NCBI GenBank assembly: GCA_947259285.1
Contig: CAMYMR010000002.1
Coordinates: forward strand, 1 to 64,000
DNA length: 64,000 nt
DNA from: an uncultured Woeseiaceae bacterium
GTDB lineage: Bacteria; Pseudomonadota; Gammaproteobacteria; Steroidobacterales; Woeseiaceae
Direction of reading: 5' to 3'
Shown here: positions 1 to 9,834 of the stretch, in pieces
How positions within the stretch are numbered: the stretch's first letter is position 1
Layout: each line of letters starts with the position of its first letter
The notes under the pieces: model-generated
Told to the model about the DNA's origin: nothing
Databases searched by the model: none
What the model saw: only the letters and a program-made list of their open reading frames with translations
Translations under genes and position numbers: made by a program

Positions 1-305
1 ATCTGGCCCGATTTCAGCAAAACGAACCAGCGCGGGTTTGCTGTCGGCTCCATCAGCAGCTTGGTGGGTCCTGCGAAAGTGAGGCCCGGGAACGCCTCTT
101 CGACGGCGACGCCGGTTATCGGCCCGGGACGCGGCGGCGCGACGCAGGTCTGATTGTCGGGCCTATTATCCAGCGCGAACAGCGCGGGAGGATCTTGGGC
201 GGGTGGATCTTGCGGCGGCGCAGATTGCGGGTCGCCTCCGCCGCTCGAGCAGGCGGCACAAGAGAATGCGATAAGTGACGTCGGGATAAGTAGTCGGGCC
301 CGCAT
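1..305 (-). CDS. Putative secreted lipoprotein, N-terminal part (gene runs off the left edge)
   Basis: Minus-strand reading from ATG at 305: MRARLLIPTSLIAFSCAACSSGGGDPQSAPPQDPPAQDPPALFALDNRPDNQTCVAPPRPGPITGVAVEEAFPGLTFAGPTKLL...; signal peptide with lipobox-like CAAC; open to the window edge. Confidence 0.6.
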   Translation of the reverse strand, partial: MRARLLIPTSLIAFSCAACSSGGGDPQSAPPQDPPAQDPPALFALDNRPDNQTCVAPPRPGPITGVAVEEAFPGLTFAGPTKLLMEPTANPRWFVLLKSGQ

Positions 306-445
306 TGAATCAAACTCCAGGAAGACCGATCAACAGACTATACGACGAGTAATCGCAGGGCGTGTTCCCGACTTCACATTACGCCGAATGTGTCGCCGCA
401 TTGCGACAGTGTCGCGAATCCTGAACCTGCGCCAGCCGAGAGACG

Positions 446-1519
446 TTACAGCATGGCGAGGAGTTCATTGCCGATGACGTCGAGCCGCCAGCCGGAAAAT
501 ACACGTGACCGATCGCTCCGGGACAGAATGATTGTCGCGAGCTCCCGCCTCGGTGCTACGGTCTCGGCTGCAATGCCTAACGCTTCGGCGCATTTCTTTA
601 CGCGAGCCTGCATTTCTTTCAACAACGCCTTTTGTGCTTCGCTGGGCGGCCGCGGCGGGCTGTAGTTTTCTTCGTCAGACGCGGATGCCGCGATTTCTTG
701 CAGCAATTCCTGCCCAACCCGGGCGACGAGTTTAGCCGGCACGCCGTCGATTGCCGCCAGCTGTCTTGCCGAGGTAGGGAGTTGACCAACGATATCCAGG
801 AGCGCGCTGTCGCGGAGAATCCACTGTCGCGGTCGATTTCGAGCGATGGCCTCGCGTTCTCGCCAGGCGGCCAGCCGCGCCGCGGCCGCTCGTTTGCGAC
901 CACGAAAGTTTCTCGCGCCTTTCAGCCGATCGAGCGCCTGCTCTGCGCCTGTATCGTACAGCTTGGGATCGAGCAGCAGGCGCGAATCCTCGCGAGCCCA
1001 TTGTAGCCTGCCTTTGGCCTCCAGACGCTCGCGCAGACGCTCAAAGCCTGGCAACAGGTACTCCACATCTTCAGCGGCGTATTCAAGAAACGCGTCCCGT
1101 AACGGTCGTTTTGTCCAATCCGCCCTTGTATGCGATTTGTCCATATCGACGCCGAACAATTCCTTGACCAGTCCGGCATATCCCATCTGTGCCGGGTAGC
1201 CGAGCAGCGCTGCCGCGATCTGGGTATCGAAGACGGACGTCGGCATCGAGCCCGTGGTGTGCAGGATGACCTCGATATCCTGTCGCGCAGAGTGAACGAT
1301 CCAGTCGCGTGCGAGGAGGGCTTTCCAGAAAGCATCCTGGCTGCTGTCAGTCAGCGGATCCACGCAGTAGATCTCGTCGCCGGCTGCAATTTGCACCAGG
1401 CAAAGCTGTGCAAAGTAGGTCTTCTCCCGCATGAATTCGGTATCCACGCCCAAATGGGCCTGGCCCGTTAAGGCAGAAGCCAGGGTATCGGGTTCATCGA
1501 CGAATCGGTAATTAGGCAT
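446..1519 (-). CDS. rnd: Ribonuclease D
   Basis: 357 aa; DEDD exonuclease motifs (GVDTEFMREKTY, YAAEDVEYLLPGFERLRERL) and HRDC-like C-terminus. Confidence 0.93.
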   Translation of the reverse strand: MPNYRFVDEPDTLASALTGQAHLGVDTEFMREKTYFAQLCLVQIAAGDEIYCVDPLTDSSQDAFWKALLARDWIVHSARQDIEVILHTTGSMPTSVFDTQIAAALLGYPAQMGYAGLVKELFGVDMDKSHTRADWTKRPLRDAFLEYAAEDVEYLLPGFERLRERLEAKGRLQWAREDSRLLLDPKLYDTGAEQALDRLKGARNFRGRKRAAAARLAAWREREAIARNRPRQWILRDSALLDIVGQLPTSARQLAAIDGVPAKLVARVGQELLQEIAASASDEENYSPPRPPSEAQKALLKEMQARVKKCAEALGIAAETVAPRRELATIILSRSDRSRVFSGWRLDVIGNELLAML

Positions 1520-1601
1520 TGTCCAGCCGAAAGCGATCTACAGAATCGCAGGTTAACATGCGATCATCGCGCTACCGCAGTCAGGGACCCAGAATGCGAC
1601 C

Positions 1602-2117
1602 GTGCTAGCGTTAATCCAAACACTGTTTGACATCGTTTGCCTTCGCAAAGGCCCCGACGCGATTCCGCATTCGACGTTCCTGTTAGTGATTATTGCTGCA
1701 ATGTGGGTGATCGCGGGTGCGGTGATGACGCTGATGACCGCGGAGCTTGATCAAAGAGACTTTTTCATTGGAACGTTGACCGGCATCGCGGGATTGCTGG
1801 TCTACGCTACTATCGTCGTTCTGTCGGGCAGACGTGCTCGCCTCATGCAGGCAATTATGGCTTTCCTGGGCTGCGGTGCTTTGCTGAGTTTGCTGTTCGT
1901 CGCCGGCAACGTTTTCCTTACGCCGTTCCTGAGCGAGAATATAAGCAGTCTGGTAATGACACTGGTACTGTTATGGACCGTACCGGTGGAGGGCCATATC
2001 ATTTCGCGAACGATCGAGAGGCACTGGTACGTTGGCGTCGTAATCGCGGTGGCGGTATTCGCGTTTCAAATGATGCTCTACTCTGCCATGGATCCTGCGA
2101 CGACTTCGGCAATCTGA
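1602..2117 (+). CDS. Uncharacterised multi-pass membrane protein
   Basis: 171 aa with about 5 hydrophobic segments; directly upstream of and co-oriented with mpl. Confidence 0.75.
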   Translation: MLALIQTLFDIVCLRKGPDAIPHSTFLLVIIAAMWVIAGAVMTLMTAELDQRDFFIGTLTGIAGLLVYATIVVLSGRRARLMQAIMAFLGCGALLSLLFVAGNVFLTPFLSENISSLVMTLVLLWTVPVEGHIISRTIERHWYVGVVIAVAVFAFQMMLYSAMDPATTSAI

Positions 2118-2123
2118 GGCGGC

Positions 2124-3494
2124 ATGCACATACACATACTCGGAATCTGCGGGACCTTCATGGGCGGCGTTGCGGCGCTGGCGCGCGCTGCGGGCCATCG
2201 GGTGACCGGCTGTGATCGCGGCGTTTATCCGCCAATGAGCACGCAGCTGAAAAATCTCGGTATCGAAATCCACGAGGGCGTCGACGCCGGGCAGCTGGAC
2301 GTCGAGCCCGACTGCGTCGTGGTGGGTAACGTTATGAGCCGCGGCGTCGAGGTCGTCGAGGCCATGCTGGACCGGGGTCTCCCGTACAAGTCCGGACCCC
2401 ACTGGCTCGCAGAGAATGTCCTCAAGGATCGGCACGTTCTTGCGGTAGCGGGAACTCATGGCAAAACGACAGCGGCAAGTATGCTGGCATGGATACTTCA
2501 TGATGCCGGTCGCGCTCCTGGTTTCCTTGTTGGCGGCATACCGGCGAATTTCGGCGAATCCGCCCGATTCGGCGAGTCGAACTATTTCGTGGTCGAGGCC
2601 GACGAGTACGATACGGCGTTTTTCGACAAGCGGGCCAAGTTCGTCCACTATCGGCCGCGCACCGTCGTATTGAATAACCTCGAGTACGACCATGCAGATA
2701 TCTACCCCGATATCGACGCGATCCTCTGGCAGTTCCACCAGCTCTTGCGCACCGTGCCAGGCTGCGGTCGCATTATCAAAAACGTTGCTGACGAGAATCT
2801 CGTCCGGCTTATTGACATGGGCTGCTGGACACCAGTTCAGACGTTTGGCCTCGACGACGAAGGCGACTGGACGGCGAGTTTTGCCGATAAAGTCGAGCGT
2901 CGCATAAGCATGCAAGGCCCGCGGGGCGGGTCGGCGGATACCCGCTGGCAGATCGGTGGCCGATACAATCTCGAGAACGCGATTGCGGCGGTCGCCGCCG
3001 CCGCGTCGGCCGGCGTGTCGCTTGAACAGGCTGTCGATGCACTGTCGCGTTTCGAAGGCGTCAAGCGTCGTATGGAGCGCACGGCGACCGTTGCGGACAT
3101 CGCGATTTATGATGATTTCGCCCATCACCCCACTGCCATCAAGAGGACGCTGGCATCGGTCAGGCGTCGCTATCCTGGTCACCGTGTAGTCGTCGCCATC
3201 GAGCCCCGATCGAACACGATGAAGCTCGGAATCCACAACGATACAATTGCCGACGCGCTCGCGGGCGCGGATCTTGTCTGGATGTATCGTCCCAAAGAGA
3301 TGGGCAAGGAATTCGAAGCGGCATTATCGGAACTGGGGTCCAAGATTCGCCTGTTCGGTGACTATGATCAGCTGGTCGCCGACATGTCCACGCGAGTACT
3401 ATCGGGCGATCAGGTGGTTTTCATGAGTAACGGCGGCTTCGGCTCGGCGCGACAGACCTTGACTGCCATGCTGCAGCGCACACGCAGCAGCTAA
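2124..3494 (+). CDS. mpl: UDP-N-acetylmuramate:L-alanyl-gamma-D-glutamyl-meso-diaminopimelate ligase
   Basis: 456 aa; MHIHILGICGTFMGGVAALARAAGHRVTGCD start and Mur-ligase [15 protein letters not shown] motif. Confidence 0.95.
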   Translation: MHIHILGICGTFMGGVAALARAAGHRVTGCDRGVYPPMSTQLKNLGIEIHEGVDAGQLDVEPDCVVVGNVMSRGVEVVEAMLDRGLPYKSGPHWLAENVLKDRHVLAVAGTHGKTTAASMLAWILHDAGRAPGFLVGGIPANFGESARFGESNYFVVEADEYDTAFFDKRAKFVHYRPRTVVLNNLEYDHADIYPDIDAILWQFHQLLRTVPGCGRIIKNVADENLVRLIDMGCWTPVQTFGLDDEGDWTASFADKVERRISMQGPRGGSADTRWQIGGRYNLENAIAAVAAAASAGVSLEQAVDALSRFEGVKRRMERTATVADIAIYDDFAHHPTAIKRTLASVRRRYPGHRVVVAIEPRSNTMKLGIHNDTIADALAGADLVWMYRPKEMGKEFEAALSELGSKIRLFGDYDQLVADMSTRVLSGDQVVFMSNGGFGSARQTLTAMLQRTRSS

Positions 3495-3590
3495 CAGTTG
3501 CGGCTATTGCGGCTCTATAAAGAGCGGCTTCCCCGTATCCTGGCCAGATTACCGCTCCTCAGATACGTGACTGGCGGGAAAAGTTGGCAG

Positions 3591-3614
3591 ATCGCGGCTG
3601 GGAGCCGCTCCTAC
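3591..3614. repeat. REP-like palindrome (ATCGCGGCTGGGAGCCGCTCCTAC)
   Basis: GCGGCT-GGG-AGCCGC hairpin followed by TCCTAC; reverse complement begins GTAGGAGCGGCTCCCAGCCGCGAT, the typical gammaproteobacterial REP pattern. Confidence 0.7.
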
Positions 3615-3627
3615 TATACTGGACGTA

Positions 3628-4212
3628 ATGGAGGCACCCCTTTTTCCGCTGCGAACCGTACTCTTCCCGGGTGGGCCGTTGCCACTGCGCATATTCGAGT
3701 CACGTTACATCGACATGATCAGCAGGTGCATGAAAAACGACCTGCCGTTCGGCGTACTCCTGATAAAGAAAGGGCGCGAGGATGGACTTGCGACCACTCA
3801 CGAAGTGGGGACGTTGGCGAAGATAACGGACTGGTATCAGGGCAGCGACGGTTTGCTCGGGGTCACAGCGGCCGGTACTGATCGTTTTCGGCTGCTCTCT
3901 GTACGCCAGCAATCCGATGGACTGAATATCGGTACGATCGAGATGATAACGGCCGAAGCCGATATGGCGCTTCCCGACGAATATAAATCGTTAAAGAAGA
4001 TCCTGGAAAGTGTTCTCGACGATCTGGGGCGTTTGTACGATTCGCTCGATCGGCGCTTCGACGATGCCGTCTGGGTTACCTATCGCCTGATCGAGATCTT
4101 GCCGATCGACCTCGAGGAAAAGCAGCGCTTTCTCGAGAGTAGCGATACGCTGGCTCGACTCAAGCTTATCGATCAATTGATGAACAGCGTCAGAGGTTCG
4201 ACCCCAGAGTAG
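3628..4212 (+). CDS. LON peptidase substrate-binding domain protein
   Basis: 194 aa; [31 protein letters not shown]... LON N-terminal domain signature. Confidence 0.88.
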   Translation: MEAPLFPLRTVLFPGGPLPLRIFESRYIDMISRCMKNDLPFGVLLIKKGREDGLATTHEVGTLAKITDWYQGSDGLLGVTAAGTDRFRLLSVRQQSDGLNIGTIEMITAEADMALPDEYKSLKKILESVLDDLGRLYDSLDRRFDDAVWVTYRLIEILPIDLEEKQRFLESSDTLARLKLIDQLMNSVRGSTPE

Positions 4213-5470
4213 CGAACACTTTTTCTGCTGCGGTGATCGTGGCATCAATCTCGTCGACGCCATGCGCGGCCGAGACAAACCCTGCTTCAAATGCCGACGG
4301 CGCCAGGTAGACGCCTTCGTCGAGCATACCGCGGAAGAATTTCTGAAACCGCCCGATATCGGCGGCCGCCACCTGGTCGAAACTCCTCACCGGTCCGCTA
4401 TCTGTAAAGACGAAACCAAACATTCCGCCTTCGTTTTCGGTCGACATCGCGATTCCGGCAGCATCTGCGGCCGCTGCAAGGCCGTCCGTCAGACGGCGGG
4501 TCGAGGCGCTCAACGACTCATAGAATCCGGGCATATCGAGATGTTCGAGCGTGGCGAGGCCGGCGGCCATCGCCACCGGGTTGCCCGATAGGGTGCCCGC
4601 CTGATAAACCGGACCGTCCGGCGCAATGCTCTCCATAACATCCGCGCGGCCGCCGAATGCGGCCGCGGGCATGCCGCCGCCGACGATCTTCCCGAGCGTG
4701 GTCAGGTCCGGTTCGATGCCGTACATCGCCTGCGCGCCACCCTTGGCGACGCGAAATCCAGTCATGACTTCATCGAATATCAGCAGCGCGCCGAATTCGG
4801 CGGTTGCCTCGCGCAGTGACTCGAGAAAGCCGGGTACCGGCGGTACCATGTTCATGTTGCCGGCGATCGGCTCGACGATGATGCAGGCGATTTGCTCGCC
4901 GAGTTCGGCAAATGCCGTGTTCACCGCGTTGATGTCGTTGAAAGGCAGAGTGATCGTGTGTTCGGCGAGACCGGCTGGCACGCCCGGCGAACTTGGCACA
5001 CCCAATGTCAGCGCGCCCGAGCCGGCTTTGATCAGCAGCGAGTCGGAGTGGCCATGATAGCAACCCTCAAACTTGATGATCTTGTCACGGCCTGTATGGC
5101 CGCGCGCCAGTCGTATCGCGCTCATCGTCGCTTCAGTACCCGAACTGACCATTCGGACACGTTCGATTGACGGCATGATTTCGCAGATCTTTTCCGCCAT
5201 TCGCGTCTCGAGGACGCAGGGCGCGCCAAAGCTCAGGCCGTTCTCGGCGGCGTCCGAGACAGCCGAAACGACAGCAGGATGACAATGTCCGAGGATCATG
5301 GGTCCCCAGGAGCCGATGTAGTCGATGTATCGTCGGTCGTCTTCGGCCGTAAGCCATGCACCCTTCGCACTCTTGAAGAAGATCGGATCACCGCCGACAG
5401 CGGCGAAAGCCCTGACCGGCGAGTTGACGCCGCCAGCAATGACGCGCTGCGCGTTTGTAAACAAGCTCAT
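4190..5470 (-). CDS. hemL: Glutamate-1-semialdehyde 2,1-aminomutase
   Basis: 426 aa; class III aminotransferase signature [46 protein letters not shown]. Confidence 0.96.
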   Translation of the reverse strand: MSLFTNAQRVIAGGVNSPVRAFAAVGGDPIFFKSAKGAWLTAEDDRRYIDYIGSWGPMILGHCHPAVVSAVSDAAENGLSFGAPCVLETRMAEKICEIMPSIERVRMVSSGTEATMSAIRLARGHTGRDKIIKFEGCYHGHSDSLLIKAGSGALTLGVPSSPGVPAGLAEHTITLPFNDINAVNTAFAELGEQIACIIVEPIAGNMNMVPPVPGFLESLREATAEFGALLIFDEVMTGFRVAKGGAQAMYGIEPDLTTLGKIVGGGMPAAAFGGRADVMESIAPDGPVYQAGTLSGNPVAMAAGLATLEHLDMPGFYESLSASTRRLTDGLAAAADAAGIAMSTENEGGMFGFVFTDSGPVRSFDQVAAADIGRFQKFFRGMLDEGVYLAPSAFEAGFVSAAHGVDEIDATITAAEKVFATLGSNL

Positions 5471-5497
5471 GATTTTTCTCCCAGGTCGTCGCGCATG

Positions 5498-6394
5498 CTA
5501 TCGAACGGACGCCGGCTCACTCAACTGGATAATCTCGATACCCTTTTTCGCCAGAAGCTTGGGTACGCCCTGTTCGCCAACGAGGTGGAGGGCACCCACA
5601 ATAATGAGGTAGTCGTCACGGTCATCAAGCAGCTCATTGATCTGCGAGACCCACCGCCGGTTGCGGTTCGTTACCAGCGCATCGCTGAGTTCCTCGTGTC
5701 CTTGAAAGCTGTCAAGCAGTTCGGCTTCGAGAAACGCAATGTCTCCGTAGCGCCAGGCGTCGATCACCCCGTCAATGAACTCCCGCATCCCGGCACTCTC
5801 CTCGAGCGTTTGAATCAACATATCTCGCTGCGCCGGCAAAGACAGACCGTCGAGAAAGGCCAGCTGCTCCTCGATGAGCTCGAGTCCTTCAATCGGCTTG
5901 CCGTCTGCCACGGCGCGGGCGGTCATGTGCATTTCAACCCCGAGTGCCGGATTAAAGCCAATGCGGTACAGCGACATCATCTCGACGGTAATCGCAGCCA
6001 GCCAGGGCTCACTCTTGTCCAGCATGTCGATCGGTATATCGCTCGCCTCGGCCGCCGCCGCGGCGCGCCGGTACAGATCCTCGCCCATCAGGTCGCGCAG
6101 CGTCGTGCCGTCGCGCAGCACGCCATTTTGATTGAATAGTTGTTGCGTTGCCGTGGCGTCAAGATCGTCCATGTCCAGTTCCATGATGAGAACTTCCGCG
6201 TCCTCGTAAGCTTCGTTAATGACGCTGGGCAGCGGATGATCTTCCTCGCGCAACAGGTGGATCGAGCCGAGCAGGTAAATAGAGTTGCTAATACCCTGGG
6301 CACGCCAGAGCGTCACGGGATGCGCAGGCGTATCTGCCCGGACGGAGCATGCCGTCACCAGTAGAAGCAAGATGCAGGATGCAACCCTAGTCAT
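5498..6394 (-). CDS. TraB/GumN family protein, probable lipoprotein
   Basis: Start placed at ATG 6394 (MTRVASCILLLLVTACSVRADTP...), inside the longer supplied ORF; LWRAQGISNSIYLLGSIHLL and GALHLVGEQGVPKLL motifs typical of TraB/GumN. Confidence 0.85.
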   Translation of the reverse strand: MTRVASCILLLLVTACSVRADTPAHPVTLWRAQGISNSIYLLGSIHLLREEDHPLPSVINEAYEDAEVLIMELDMDDLDATATQQLFNQNGVLRDGTTLRDLMGEDLYRRAAAAAEASDIPIDMLDKSEPWLAAITVEMMSLYRIGFNPALGVEMHMTARAVADGKPIEGLELIEEQLAFLDGLSLPAQRDMLIQTLEESAGMREFIDGVIDAWRYGDIAFLEAELLDSFQGHEELSDALVTNRNRRWVSQINELLDDRDDYLIIVGALHLVGEQGVPKLLAKKGIEIIQLSEPASVR

Positions 6395-7139
6395 CGTCCA
6401 GCCAGACCAGTTCAGCGTCGTTACCACCGTCGCCCCGCAACGTGATGCGACGATACGCGGGCGGGCGATCGTCGAGGGCGAAATCATCGCTGCCAGGCAG
6501 GAACTGGCGGCAGGTCGACGGTGTCGCGATAATCCGAATGCCCTCATGTTCTTCATCGTACGCCTGGTGCACGTGTCCGAAAACCACGAGGCGAACGCGG
6601 CCGAGCGAGGATAGTGTTTGCAGAAACTCAGCTCCATTTTCGAGTCCCACCGTATCCAGCCAGGCACTGCCCATCGATACCGGCGGATGATGCAGGCAGA
6701 CCATCACGTGCTTTGCGTCACTATTGCCCACGATGTCTGCAAGACGATTCAGCTCCTCAGTCTCCAGGAACCCGAACGCTTCATCGGCCTTACAGCTATC
6801 GAGGCCCACGAGCAGCCAGTCGCCCACCTCTTCATATGCGCAGTACGAAAACGGTGGCACACAACAAACGCGCCGCATCAGCGCCCGCACGTCGTGATTG
6901 CCCGGCACACAGTGCATACGAAGATTCAGCGGCAGCATCAATTCTCGAAATCGATCGTACGCCTCCGCCGAATCATCCTGGATCAGATCGCCGGTGATAA
7001 CGACGCGATCGGCAATCCAGTCGCCTGCCTGGTAGTGGTCGAGAACCCGCTGCAACGATGCTTGCGTCTCGGTACCGCGCAGGGCCCCGTCAGCAGCAGC
7101 GAACAGATGCGGATCCGTAAGGTGCAGGATCCGAATCAA
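6387..7139 (-). CDS. cpdA: Calcineurin-like phosphodiesterase, CpdA-like (3',5'-cAMP phosphodiesterase)
   Basis: 250 aa; metallophosphoesterase motifs TDPHLF, GDLIQD, GNHD, FGHVHQ. Confidence 0.85.
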   Translation of the reverse strand: MIRILHLTDPHLFAAADGALRGTETQASLQRVLDHYQAGDWIADRVVITGDLIQDDSAEAYDRFRELMLPLNLRMHCVPGNHDVRALMRRVCCVPPFSYCAYEEVGDWLLVGLDSCKADEAFGFLETEELNRLADIVGNSDAKHVMVCLHHPPVSMGSAWLDTVGLENGAEFLQTLSSLGRVRLVVFGHVHQAYDEEHEGIRIIATPSTCRQFLPGSDDFALDDRPPAYRRITLRGDGGNDAELVWLDDD

Positions 7140-7183
7140 TTCGCTGTTCGCGGCGTCAGGGTTCGTTCGGATAGGAAGAATCC

Positions 7184-8497
7184 TTAGTAGCGGTAAATCT
7201 CCGCTTTGTACGGACCCTCTTTGTCGACGCCAATGTATTTGGCCTGTTCATCCGTCAGCGTCGTGAGCTTCGCACCAACGCGGTCCAGGTGAAGGCGGGC
7301 GACTTTTTCATCGAGATGCTTGGGCAGGACATAGACTGAATTGTCGTACTTGTCGTGGTTATGCCAAAGCTCGATCTGCGCCAGCACCTGGTTCGTAAAC
7401 GAGTTGGACATTACGAAGCTAGGATGCCCGGTGCCGCAGCCCAGGTTCACGAGTCGGCCCTCAGCCAGCAAAATAAGGCGCTTGCCGTCCGGAAAAATGA
7501 CGTGGTCAACCTGCGGCTTGATGTTCTCCCACTGGTACTTCTTGAGGTAGGCGACGTCGATCTCGTTGTCGAAGTGACCAATGTTGCAGACAATGGCCTG
7601 ATCGCGCATACGATCCATCTGTGGGCCGGTAACGACGTGATAATTGCCGGTCGCCGTGACCACGATGTCGACCTGATCGCAGACTTCGTCGAAATCCACA
7701 ACGCGGTAGCCTTCCATCGAGGCCTGCAACGCGCAGATCGGATCGATCTCGGTTACCCATACGTTTGCGCCGAGCGCTCTCAGGGACTGCGCGGAACCCT
7801 TGCCGACATCGCCAAAGCCGCAGACGACAGCGATCTTGCCGGCGACCATGACATCGGTGGCCCGTTTGATGCTGTCGACCAGCGATTCACGACAGCCGTA
7901 GAGGTTGTCGAACTTGGATTTGGTAACGGAATCATTGACGTTGAAGGCCGGGCACATCAGGGAGCCCTCCGCCATCATTTCGTAAAGGCGCTTGACACCC
8001 GTCGTCGTCTCCTCCGACAGGCCCTTGACCTCTTTCATGATCGCCGGGTACTTCTCGTGCATTAGTCCGGTCAGGTCTCCGCCATCGTCGAGGATCATGT
8101 TCGGCGTCCAGCCATCGGGGCCGTTGATTGTCTGCTCCACGCACCACCAGTATTCGTCCTCCGTTTCGCCTTTCCACGCAAAAACGGGGATTCCGCCGGC
8201 CGCAATCGCCGCTGCCGCATGGTCCTGGGTCGAAAAGATGTTGCACGAGGACCAGCGAATCTCCGCGCCGAGCTGGCTGAGTGTCTCAATCAGTACGGCT
8301 GTCTGGATGGTCATGTGCAGGCAGCCGGTCAGGCGAACGCCTTTCAATGGCTGCTGGTCTTTATATTCCTCGCGTATCGCCATGAGGCCCGGCATTTCGG
8401 TTTCGGCGATCGCGATTTCCTTGCGGCCGAAGTCGGCGAGCGAAATGTCGGCAACCTTGTAGTCATTCTTCTGAAGGGCAACGGCTTCGCTGCTCAT
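7184..8497 (-). CDS. ahcY: Adenosylhomocysteinase
   Basis: Start placed at ATG 8497 ([28 protein letters not shown]); [39 protein letters not shown]-term PYKAEIYRY. Confidence 0.97.
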   Translation of the reverse strand: MSSEAVALQKNDYKVADISLADFGRKEIAIAETEMPGLMAIREEYKDQQPLKGVRLTGCLHMTIQTAVLIETLSQLGAEIRWSSCNIFSTQDHAAAAIAAGGIPVFAWKGETEDEYWWCVEQTINGPDGWTPNMILDDGGDLTGLMHEKYPAIMKEVKGLSEETTTGVKRLYEMMAEGSLMCPAFNVNDSVTKSKFDNLYGCRESLVDSIKRATDVMVAGKIAVVCGFGDVGKGSAQSLRALGANVWVTEIDPICALQASMEGYRVVDFDEVCDQVDIVVTATGNYHVVTGPQMDRMRDQAIVCNIGHFDNEIDVAYLKKYQWENIKPQVDHVIFPDGKRLILLAEGRLVNLGCGTGHPSFVMSNSFTNQVLAQIELWHNHDKYDNSVYVLPKHLDEKVARLHLDRVGAKLTTLTDEQAKYIGVDKEGPYKAEIYRY

Positions 8498-8535
8498 GGT
8501 GGTTCTCCTGGTCAATTGATGGTTATGCGTCCGGT

Positions 8536-9693
8536 TTATGCGGCGGCGTCTCTCAACATCTCGGCCTTGTCGGTCTTTTCCCAACTAACGTCGATATCAT
8601 CCCGGCCAAAATGACCGTAGGCGGCGGTCTGCTTATAGATGGGTCTGATGAGATCAAGCATGCCCAGAATACCGTACGGCCTTAGATCGAAATGTTCGCG
8701 GATCAGTTCCGTCAGCTTTGTATCTGGATGTTTCCCTGTGCCAAATGTGCTGACGCTGATTGACGTCGGCTCGGCAACGCCGATGGCATAAGAGACCTGT
8801 ATCTCGCAGCGGTCCGCGAGACCGGCCGCGACAATGTTCTTCGCGACATAGCGCGCCGCGTAAGCGGCCGACCGGTCGACTTTCGATGGGTCTTTGCCGG
8901 AAAATGCCCCACCGCCGTGACGTGCCGAGCCTCCGTAGGTATCGACGATGATCTTTCGCCCCGTCAGTCCGCAGTCGCCCATCGGCCCGCCGATCTCGAA
9001 ACGGCCCGTCGGGTTGATATGGTACTTGGTGTCTGCGTTTACGAGCTCAGCCGGGATGATCGGCTTGATGATCTCTTCCATTACGCCTTCTTGGAGGTCG
9101 GCCATCGACACGTCGGGAGCATGCTGCGACGACAGTACGATCGCGTCGATGGCAACCGGTTTTCCTCCGTCGTAAACGAATGTCACCTGGCTCTTGGCGT
9201 CCGGACGCAAGTAGGGCAGGGTGCCGTTCTTTCGTACCTCGGCCTGACGACGAACCAGCCGATGCGAGTAGGTGATAGGCGCCGGCATGAGGACTTCGGT
9301 CTCGTTGGTGGCGTAGCCGAACATGAGGCCCTGGTCTCCGGCACCCTGCATTTCGGCAGATTCACGGTCGACACCTTGCGCAATATCCGGCGACTGCTTG
9401 CCAATCGCATTGAGTACCGAGCACGATGCTCCGTCGAAGCCCATTTCGGAGCTGTTGTAGCCAATCTCGAGTACCGTCGCACGCACGATGTCCTCGATAT
9501 CGACCCACGCAGACGTCGTAATCTCGCCCGCGACGATCGCGACACCGGTCTTGACCATAGTTTCACAGGCCACGCGCGCTTTTGGATCCTGCTCGATTAT
9601 GGCGTCCAGAATCGCGTCTGAAATCTGGTCGGCAATCTTGTCGGGATGACCCTCGGAAACGGATTCCGAGGTAAAAAGGAAGGCATCACTCAT
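8536..9693 (-). CDS. metK: S-adenosylmethionine synthetase
   Basis: Start at ATG 9693 ([30 protein letters not shown]); signature [12 protein letters not shown] and [23 protein letters not shown]. Confidence 0.97.
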   Translation of the reverse strand: MSDAFLFTSESVSEGHPDKIADQISDAILDAIIEQDPKARVACETMVKTGVAIVAGEITTSAWVDIEDIVRATVLEIGYNSSEMGFDGASCSVLNAIGKQSPDIAQGVDRESAEMQGAGDQGLMFGYATNETEVLMPAPITYSHRLVRRQAEVRKNGTLPYLRPDAKSQVTFVYDGGKPVAIDAIVLSSQHAPDVSMADLQEGVMEEIIKPIIPAELVNADTKYHINPTGRFEIGGPMGDCGLTGRKIIVDTYGGSARHGGGAFSGKDPSKVDRSAAYAARYVAKNIVAAGLADRCEIQVSYAIGVAEPTSISVSTFGTGKHPDTKLTELIREHFDLRPYGILGMLDLIRPIYKQTAAYGHFGRDDIDVSWEKTDKAEMLRDAAA

Positions 9694-9718
9694 GGTTTTA
9701 AAGGTTCTCGAATGGATT

Positions 9719-9771
9719 GGCGGGGCATTGTACCCTTGATGCGGCTCCTCATAACAGGGAAAATGCCCGCC
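9719..9771. promoter_or_regulatory. Nested palindrome in the metK/tkt divergent intergenic region
   Basis: GGCGGGGCATT (9719-9729) pairs with AATGCCCGCC (9762-9771) over 10 bp with one bulged base; inner CCCT (9733-9736)/AGGG (9756-9759). The minus strand carries a TACAAT -10-like box at 9727-9732. Confidence 0.55.
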
Positions 9772-9834
9772 TCGCGAAATTCCGATTCGCACCCACAACA
9801 AAAGGCCGAGAGGCCAATAAACAGAAAGGGTCTG

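Noticed and set aside
1971-3236. 421-aa ORF antisense to mpl
   Set aside because: No family resemblance; fully overlaps a confident mpl gene and is explained by low stop-codon density.
5279-6139. 286-aa plus-strand ORF over hemL and the TraB/GumN gene
   Set aside because: Spans two well-supported opposite-strand genes; no domain signature.
9694-9834. SAH riboswitch upstream of metK-ahcY (minus strand contains GAGGAGCCGCATCAAG, resembling the GAGGAGCGCUGC core)
   Set aside because: The required downstream partners (CUCG-type P1 strand and GCUC pseudoknot segment) are absent, and a likely -10 (TACAAT) falls downstream of the motif, so it may not even be transcribed.
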